NCBI GenBank assembly: GCA_012523875.1
Contig: JAAYSW010000068.1
Span: 1-17,670 of the forward strand
Direction: 5' to 3'
Source: Clostridiales bacterium
GTDB taxonomy: Bacteria > Bacillota > Clostridia > Oscillospirales > Ruminococcaceae
Length of the DNA stretch: 17,670 bases
Part shown: positions 13,172 through 17,670 of the stretch, in pieces
Numbering within the stretch: position 1 is the stretch's first letter
Layout of the letters: each line of letters starts with the position of its first letter
Notes under the pieces: model-generated
Told to the model about the DNA's origin: nothing
What the model saw: only the letters and a program-made list of their open reading frames with translations
Databases searched by the model: none
Made by a program: the position numbers and the translations under genes

Positions 13172-13595
13172 TTTGCTCCCCTCCTTCTGCTTCTTTTACA
13201 ACAAATTTGCATTTGACTGGAAGCTTGTGCATTGCTAACCTCATAGCTTCTCTAGCTACTTCTTCGGATACGTCTGCTATTTCAAACATAACCCTTCCAG
13301 GTTTTACAACTGCAACCCAATATTCTGGTGAACCTTTACCTGAACCCATTCGAGTTTCAGCTGGCTTTTGGGTAACTGGCTTATCTGGGAAAATCTTAAT
13401 CCAAACCTTACCGCCACGCTTGATATAACGTGTCATCGCTATACGAGCAGCTTCTATTTGGTTAGAGGTAATCCAAGCTGGCTCTAACGCCTGCAGACCA
13501 TATTTTCCATAAGAAACGGTATTGCCCCTAGTTGCCTTACCCTTCATACGTCCTCTATGAACTCTACGATACTTAACTCTTTTTGGAAGCAGCAT
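13158..13595 (-). CDS. rplP: 50S ribosomal protein L16 (uL16)
   Basis: A 145-residue protein near the A-site tRNA elbow of the large subunit. MLLPKRVKYRRVHRGRMKG is the universal start, and KVWIKIFPDKPVTQKPAETR and GSGKGSPEYWVAVVKPGR are conserved. It begins inside the 3' end of rpsC (23-nt overlap), with its AGGAGGT site encoded by rpsC codons. Its own end overlaps rpmC by 14 nt. Confidence 0.98.
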   Translation of the reverse strand: MLLPKRVKYRRVHRGRMKGKATRGNTVSYGKYGLQALEPAWITSNQIEAARIAMTRYIKRGGKVWIKIFPDKPVTQKPAETRMGSGKGSPEYWVAVVKPGRVMFEIADVSEEVAREAMRLAMHKLPVKCKFVVKEAEGGEQNESI

Positions 13596-14295
13596 AATTG
13601 TTACCTCCTACTCTACGTTTTTTTCTTGGCTTTGGCTTTTCAACCTCAGTTGTTCTTGCCTCACCCTTCAACACTTCACCCTTATACAGCCAAACCTTTA
13701 CACCGAGTTTACCGTATGTTGTTTGTGCTTCTGCTGTACCATAATCGATATCAGCTCTAATAGTTTGAAGTGGAATTGTTCCTTCATTATAGCTTTCTGA
13801 TCTAGCGATTTCTGCACCGCCCAAACGGCCAGATACCCTAGTTTTTATTCCCTTTGCACCTAAACGCATTGATCTTCCAATTGATTGTTTCATAGCTCTT
13901 CTGAAAGAAACCCTATTTTCAAGATCAAGAGCAATTTTTTCAGCAATGAGCTGTGCACATAAATCAGGTGTCTTAACTTCAACAATGTTTATAGAAACAT
14001 TCTTGTTATCCATCATTTTTACAAGCTTTAATCGAAGCTTTTCAATCTCTGAGCCGCCTCTGCCAATTACGATACCTGGCTTTGCACAGTGAATGTGGAT
14101 TCTTACCTTATCAGCGAAACGTTCTATTTCGATTCTTGGTACGCCTGCAGCATACAAATTCTTCTTAATATAATTTCGAACGTTATAGTCCTCAACAAGA
14201 GTATCGCCAAAATCTGATTTATTTGCAAACCAGCGTGAATCCCAGCTCTTTATAACACCAACACGTAAACCGTGTGGATTAATTTTTTGGCCCAT
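13573..14295 (-). CDS. rpsC: 30S ribosomal protein S3 (uS3)
   Basis: A 240-residue protein of the 30S head lining the mRNA entry. GQKINPHGLRVGVIKSWDSR starts it. The KH domain holds IVIGRGGSEIEKLR, and the C-terminal domain holds GRLGGAEIARSE and GKLGVKVWLYKGEV. The tail after KGEV is a basic extension of roughly 30 residues. This makes it about 20 residues longer than B. subtilis S3 and carries the frame 23 nt into rplP. ATG 14295 has GAGGAGGT upstream. Confidence 0.98.
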   Translation of the reverse strand: MGQKINPHGLRVGVIKSWDSRWFANKSDFGDTLVEDYNVRNYIKKNLYAAGVPRIEIERFADKVRIHIHCAKPGIVIGRGGSEIEKLRLKLVKMMDNKNVSINIVEVKTPDLCAQLIAEKIALDLENRVSFRRAMKQSIGRSMRLGAKGIKTRVSGRLGGAEIARSESYNEGTIPLQTIRADIDYGTAEAQTTYGKLGVKVWLYKGEVLKGEARTTEVEKPKPRKKRRVGGNNYAASKKS

Positions 14296-14314
14296 AATTT
14301 ACCTCCTCTTGGGA

Positions 14315-14650
14315 TTATTCATTTTCTTTAAGAACGATTGTAATATGCGATGTTCTTTTTAATATACGAAATGCCCTACCTTGTGCCCTTGGCATAATTC
14401 GCTTCATTACTGGTCCGGGGCAAACAAAACATTCTGAAACATAAAGATTATTTATATCCATATTGTGATTGTTTTCTGCATTTGCCATAGCGGACTTCAA
14501 AAGCTTTTCCAAAGGTTCGCAAGCAGCTTTCGGTGTGTATTTCAAAGTAGCTAATGCCACTTCTGTTGATTTGTTTCTTATCAAATCAAGAACGATTTGC
14601 ACCTTTCGAGGAGAAATACGAACATTCCTCAAAATTGCTTTTGCCTCCAT
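14315..14650 (-). CDS. rplV: 50S ribosomal protein L22 (uL22)
   Basis: A 111-residue protein lining the peptide exit tunnel. VRISPRKVQIVLDLIRNKS is the conserved start. The tunnel hairpin is PRAQGRAFRILKRTSHITIV at the C-terminus, the region where macrolide-resistance changes map in other bacteria; it looks wild type. ATG 14650 has AAGGAGGAG upstream, 17 nt after rpsS. Confidence 0.98.
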   Translation of the reverse strand: MEAKAILRNVRISPRKVQIVLDLIRNKSTEVALATLKYTPKAACEPLEKLLKSAMANAENNHNMDINNLYVSECFVCPGPVMKRIMPRAQGRAFRILKRTSHITIVLKENE

Positions 14651-14667
14651 TTGAACTCCTCCTTCCG

Positions 14668-14952
14668 CTATTTCTTTCCAGTATTAGATACTTTTGAACC
14701 GGCATGACCCTTATAGGTCCTCGTTGGTGCGAACTCACCTAACTTATGACCTACCATATCTTCAGTAACATAAACAGGAACATGTTTACGGCCATCATGG
14801 ACTGCAATAGTATGTCCAACGAAATCTGGGAAAATTGTTGATGAACGGCTCCAAGTCTTTAAAACTTTCTTTTCCTTCGCCTCATTCATCTGCATAATTC
14901 TCTTCAAAAGCACCTCTTGTACATAAGGCCCTTTTTTGACACTTCTGCTCAT
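14668..14952 (-). CDS. rpsS: 30S ribosomal protein S19 (uS19)
   Basis: A 94-residue protein of the 30S head that pairs with S13 and contributes to bridge B1. SRSVKKGPYVQEVLLKRI, KTWSRSSTIFPDFVGHTIAV and GHKLGEFAPTRTYKGHAG are all signature segments. ATG 14952 has AAAGGAGGAAG upstream. It is 23 nt after rplB. Confidence 0.98.
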   Translation of the reverse strand: MSRSVKKGPYVQEVLLKRIMQMNEAKEKKVLKTWSRSSTIFPDFVGHTIAVHDGRKHVPVYVTEDMVGHKLGEFAPTRTYKGHAGSKVSNTGKK

Positions 14953-14975
14953 TTGTAAATCTTCCTCCTTTCGCT

Positions 14976-15809
14976 TTACTTACTATTTCTGCGTTTTACG
15001 ATATATTTATCAGACATGTGTTTCTTCTTACGTGTCTTATAGCCAAGTGTAGGTTTACCCCAAGGAGTAACTGGACTAGGAAGTCCAATCGGAGCTTTAC
15101 CTTCACCACCACCATGCGGGTGATCGCAAGGGTTCATTGCTGAACCACGAACTGTAGGACGCCATCCCATGTGACGCATTCTACCAGCCTTACCATAGTT
15201 TACATTCTCATGTTCGATATTACTTACTTGACCAATTGTTGCTCTGCAATTAATAGGAACCTTTCTCAACTCACCTGATGGTAATCTTAGCAAAGCATAT
15301 TTACCTTCCTTTGCCATAAGTTGTGCTGAACTTCCAGCTGAACGCACCAACTGTGCACCTCTACCAGGGTGTAATTCAATATTATGAATGAATGTACCTG
15401 TAGGAAGATTAGCTAATTCCTTTGCATTCCCTGTTTTAATATCAGCATCTACACCTGATCTAACAACATCTCCAACCTTTAATTCATGTGGAGCTAAAAT
15501 ATAACGCTTTTCGCCATCCTCATATTTCACTAATGCAATATGTGCTGAACGATTTGGATCATATTCTAGTGTCATAACAGTTGCATTCATATTATCCTTA
15601 TCACGCTTAAAGTCAATGATACGGTATTTTCTTCTTGCTCCACCGCCTCTATGACGAACAGTAATTCTACCGTAGTTATTTCTACCTGCTTTCTTTTTCA
15701 ATGGCTCAAGCAAGCTTTTTTCTGGAGCAACCTTCGACAACTGTGAATAATCTATACCCGTCATTTTACGACGTCCTGGTGTTGTCGCTTTATAGGTTTT
15801 AATTGACAT
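14976..15809 (-). CDS. rplB: 50S ribosomal protein L2 (uL2)
   Basis: A 277-residue protein essential for subunit association and peptidyl-transferase activity. Signatures include VRHRGGGARRKYRIIDFKR, the RPTVRGSAMNPCDHPHGGG segment with the conserved His corresponding to E. coli His229, and the final TRKKKHMSDKYIVKRR. ATG 15809 has AAGGAGTG 6 nt upstream; the GTG three codons earlier is part of that site. It follows rplW after a 62-nt gap containing a short hairpin. Confidence 0.98.
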   Translation of the reverse strand: MSIKTYKATTPGRRKMTGIDYSQLSKVAPEKSLLEPLKKKAGRNNYGRITVRHRGGGARRKYRIIDFKRDKDNMNATVMTLEYDPNRSAHIALVKYEDGEKRYILAPHELKVGDVVRSGVDADIKTGNAKELANLPTGTFIHNIELHPGRGAQLVRSAGSSAQLMAKEGKYALLRLPSGELRKVPINCRATIGQVSNIEHENVNYGKAGRMRHMGWRPTVRGSAMNPCDHPHGGGEGKAPIGLPSPVTPWGKPTLGYKTRKKKHMSDKYIVKRRNSK

Positions 15810-15838
15810 TTGTTTCACTCCTTAAAATGCGTTTTTGC

Positions 15839-15853
15839 GGGAGCATTACTCCC
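15839..15853 (-). repeat. Short hairpin in the rplW-rplB gap
   Basis: On the minus strand GGGAG (15853-15849) pairs with CTCCC (15843-15839) around the loop TAATG. AATGC (15847-15843), taken from the loop and stem, can instead pair with GCATT (15830-15826) just upstream of the rplB ribosome binding site. The two foldings are partly exclusive or could form a small pseudoknot. The element is short and could be chance. Confidence 0.35.
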
Positions 15854-15871
15854 ATACTTTTTCTGATTAGC

Positions 15872-16183
15872 TTAGTGCAAGCTATCAAAGAACTCAATAG
15901 TTCCCTTCTTATTTTTTCCTTCTGGTTCAGGATTAACAGTAACAATAGCTTTTTTCCAATCAGGCTTCTTGCCAACAAATCTGCCTACACGTTTTGTACG
16001 CCCTATGCAGTTCATTGTGTTAACCTTTGTAACCTCAACATCAAAAAGCTCTTCAACTGCTTTTTTAATTTCCAATTTATTAGCATTCTTTGCTACCTTG
16101 AAAGTATATTTACCTTGGTCTAGGCAATCCACACTTCTCTCTGTAATAATTGGTTTAATTACGATATCCTGTGCTGCTTTCAT
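15872..16183 (-). CDS. rplW: 50S ribosomal protein L23 (uL23)
   Basis: A 103-residue protein at the tunnel exit and the main docking site for trigger factor and SRP. VIKPIITERSVDCLDQGKYTF and IKKAVEELFDVEVTKVNT are conserved; GRTKRVGRFVGKKPDWKKA is the internal basic loop. ATG 16183 shares one base with the rplD stop (TAATG), a typical coupled junction, with AGGAGGTG about 8 nt upstream inside rplD. Confidence 0.97.
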   Translation of the reverse strand: MKAAQDIVIKPIITERSVDCLDQGKYTFKVAKNANKLEIKKAVEELFDVEVTKVNTMNCIGRTKRVGRFVGKKPDWKKAIVTVNPEPEGKNKKGTIEFFDSLH

Positions 16184-16806
16184 TATGCATACACCTCCTC
16201 AATCTTCCCAATTGCGGATTTAACCACAATAAATTTATCATAATTGAGTATATCGTAAACATTTAGTGTATTAACCACTGATGTTTTAACTCCTGGAATA
16301 TTCGCCGCACTCTTAATTACCTTTTTATCAGCCTCTGGCATTACAATAAGTGCCTTTCCATCCACATTCAAAGAACTAAGCATATTAACTATTGTCTTTG
16401 TTTTAAAATCATCCATCTTTAGCATATCCAAAACAATTATATTATCATTTTGAAACTTTGTGGAAAGAGCAGATTTCATAGCAAGTCTTCTTGCTTTCTT
16501 ATTCAATGAGTATCTATAATCTCTAGGCTTTGGACCTAAAGCAACACCACCATGATACCATTGAGGAGCACGAGTTGAACCCTGTCTTGCATGACCTGTT
16601 CCCTTTTGTCTCCATGGCTTTCTTCCTCCACCTCTTACCTCCGTGCGAGTTAGAGTTGACTGTGTACCCTGACGTTGATTTGCAAGGTAATTTACAACCA
16701 TAGCATGCATTAAAGCTTTATTAGGAGTAATCCCAAAAACATCATCAGAAATTTCAGTTTCAGAAATCTGCTTGCCATTCATATCAAATACTGCAATCTT
16801 AGACAT
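16183..16806 (-). CDS. rplD: 50S ribosomal protein L4 (uL4)
   Basis: A 207-residue protein whose extended loop lines the exit tunnel. The loop shows EVRGGGRKPWRQKGTGHARQG and then PQWYHGGVALGP, all conserved and wild-type in appearance. In E. coli L4 also represses its own operon through the S10 leader; that leader lies outside this window. ATG 16806 has AAGGAGGAAAC upstream, 18 nt after rplC. Confidence 0.97.
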   Translation of the reverse strand: MSKIAVFDMNGKQISETEISDDVFGITPNKALMHAMVVNYLANQRQGTQSTLTRTEVRGGGRKPWRQKGTGHARQGSTRAPQWYHGGVALGPKPRDYRYSLNKKARRLAMKSALSTKFQNDNIIVLDMLKMDDFKTKTIVNMLSSLNVDGKALIVMPEADKKVIKSAANIPGVKTSVVNTLNVYDILNYDKFIVVKSAIGKIEEVYA

Positions 16807-16824
16807 CTACGTTTCCTCCTTCCA

Positions 16825-17460
16825 TTAAGCCTTCTTGACACTATTAACGATGCTAACTACTCCGCCTTTTGGACCTGGAATAGCACCCCTTAGTGCAATA
16901 AGATTATTTTCTACATCAATCTTAACTATCTCAAGATTTTGAACAGTTACCTTTTCAGCTCCCATTTGACCAGGAAGCTTCTTCCCCTTTAGTATACGTG
17001 CTGGAGTTGAAGCGGCACCTAGTGAACCAGCGTGTCTATGAACTGGGCCAGCACCATGGGATGCATGGTGTTTGCCAAAGTTAAAACGCTTAATTGTACC
17101 TTGGAAACCCTTACCCTTACTTGTTCCGCTTACATCCACAAAATCGCCTACTGCAAATGTATCAGCCTTAAAAATATCACCTACATTTACTGATGTGCAA
17201 TCTTCAAGTCTAAACTCTCTTAATGTTCTCTTATATGCTGCATCAGCTTTATCGAAGTGACCCTTTAGTGCTTTACTAACATTCTTAACCTTTATATCGC
17301 CGAAACCTAATTGAACTGATTCATATCCATCATTCTCATTAGTTTTTTTCTGAACAACAACACAAGGTCCAGCTTCTACTACTGTAACAGGAATTACTTT
17401 TCCTGCTTCATCAAAAATTTGTGTCATACCGATTTTTTTACCGATAATTGCTTTTTTCAT
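16825..17460 (-). CDS. rplC: 50S ribosomal protein L3 (uL3)
   Basis: A 211-residue early-assembly protein whose loop reaches the peptidyl-transferase centre. KKAIIGKKIGMTQIFDEAGK, GKGFQGTIKRFNFGKHHASH and ILKGKKLPGQMGAEKVTVQN are conserved. The Gln methylated by PrmB in E. coli (GQNQTP segment) is not kept; the site reads GAASTP. ATG 17460 was chosen because GGAGGAGAA lies just upstream. The frame stays open for 26 more codons through the rpsJ-rplC gap, but without a binding site and through hairpin-forming sequence. Confidence 0.97.
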   Translation of the reverse strand: MKKAIIGKKIGMTQIFDEAGKVIPVTVVEAGPCVVVQKKTNENDGYESVQLGFGDIKVKNVSKALKGHFDKADAAYKRTLREFRLEDCTSVNVGDIFKADTFAVGDFVDVSGTSKGKGFQGTIKRFNFGKHHASHGAGPVHRHAGSLGAASTPARILKGKKLPGQMGAEKVTVQNLEIVKIDVENNLIALRGAIPGPKGGVVSIVNSVKKA

Positions 17461-17485
17461 AAATTCTCCTCCTATCAGGTTATTG

Positions 17486-17550
17486 GTTGACATATGCCAA
17501 CATGACCTCCAGTGGCTAGCACTGAAATATCTGCCCATTAAGCAGATTTC
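17486..17550 (-). promoter_or_regulatory. Tandem hairpins in the rpsJ-rplC gap
   Basis: Within the 96-nt gap 17461-17556 three inverted repeats follow each other. GCAGATTTC (17542-17550) pairs with GAAATATCTGC (17524-17534), giving 9 bp with a 2-nt bulge. CAGTG (17510-17514) pairs with CACTG (17520-17524), 5 bp. GTTGACATATGCCAAC (17486-17501) is a near-palindrome that pairs fully in minus-strand RNA with one G-U. No U tract follows. It might be a control or processing site for the L3-L4 part of the operon. Confidence 0.5.
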
Positions 17551-17556
17551 AACAGG

Positions 17557-17670
17557 TTATTTCAACTCCATAACAATATCTACACCTGCTGGAATTTCGA
17601 GGTTTTGCAAAGCATCTGTAGTTTTAGCAGTTGGTCTGATAACATCAATAAGTCTTTTATGTGTTCTCTG
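17557..17670 (-). CDS. rpsJ: 30S ribosomal protein S10 (uS10), C-terminal part
   Basis: Only the last 37 codons are in the window; the gene runs off the right edge. The peptide begins QRTHKRLIDVIRPTAKTTDA and ends with LEIPAGVDIVMELK, the S10/NusE C-terminus. S10 is part of the 30S head and, as NusE, of transcription antitermination complexes. Stop codon TAA at 17559-17557. It is the usual first gene of the S10 operon, so the operon promoter and leader probably lie just outside the window. Confidence 0.96.
   Translation of the reverse strand, partial: QRTHKRLIDVIRPTAKTTDALQNLEIPAGVDIVMELK

Noticed and set aside
13162..13760. Plus-strand open frames opposite rplP and rpsC
   Set aside because: Antisense to conserved ribosomal protein genes with no supporting signals.
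15803..16223. Plus-strand open frames opposite rplW (15803-16123, 15969-16223)
   Set aside because: Antisense shadows; the opposite strand has a full-length, conserved L23 with correct start and binding site.
17461..17538. 26-codon N-terminal extension of L3
   Set aside because: The frame is open by chance through hairpin-forming sequence. The strong binding site before ATG 17460 and the family N-terminus decide the start.
1..17670. Mobile elements, CRISPR arrays, tRNA or rRNA genes, prophage or defence genes
   Set aside because: I looked for direct repeats, transposase-like frames, tRNA-like folds and foreign gene content and saw none. The window is mostly a conserved core operon.

Overview
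The window is almost entirely the S10-spc-alpha ribosomal protein supercluster of a low-GC Gram-positive bacterium, most likely a spore-forming member of class Clostridia. All of it is on the minus strand, so transcription runs from position 17670 down to about 2170. The assignment rests on AT-rich DNA with strong AAGGAGG-type ribosome binding sites, the Firmicute gene order, the 61-residue zinc-binding S14 (type Z), a KOW-domain RNA-binding protein between map and infA, rpsD inside the alpha block, and a SpoIIQ-like peptidase next door. The short, nearly Cys-free S4 and an L24 with a lengthened first loop plus a C-terminal C4 zinc ribbon resemble what I remember from the Oscillospirales/Ruminococcaceae side of Clostridia. 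That last placement is memory, not a search.

Layout from right to left (5' to 3' of the operon): rpsJ (only the last 37 codons), rplC, rplD, rplW, rplB, rpsS, rplV, rpsC, rplP, rpmC, rpsQ (S10 block); rplN, rplX, rplE, rpsZ, rpsH, rplF, rplR, rpsE, rpmD, rplO, secY, adk, map (spc block); then a KOW protein, infA, rpmJ, rpsM, rpsK, rpsD, rpoA, rplQ (alpha block). Most genes are 10-25 nt apart and three pairs clearly overlap, which suggests polycistronic expression with translational coupling. Only a few gaps exceed 60 nt: rpsJ-rplC, rplW-rplB, rpsQ-rplN, infA-rpmJ, rpsD-rpoA and rpoA-rplQ. Several of these hold inverted repeats or promoter-like sequences. Together the genes make ribosome subunits, initiation factor 1, the RNA polymerase alpha subunit, the SecY channel, adenylate kinase and methionine aminopeptidase.

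Left of the operon (1-2130) are two plus-strand genes: a GNAT-family N-acetyltransferase (238-1056) and a membrane-anchored M23/LytM peptidase resembling the sporulation protein SpoIIQ (1354-2130). The peptidase gene converges on rplQ, and a strong symmetric hairpin between them probably terminates transcription from both sides. A third, perfect hairpin with a T tract at 1-35 is a terminator for something left of the window.

I see no mobile element, CRISPR array, rRNA, tRNA or anomalous gene, and no previously undescribed multigene system. The most interesting signals are regulatory: a 20-bp composite hairpin directly abutting the rpmJ ribosome binding site, three tandem hairpins between rpsJ and rplC, a possible internal promoter at the S10/spc boundary, a forespore-sigma-like promoter for the SpoIIQ-like gene, and TTG start codons on rpsK, infA and rpsE.
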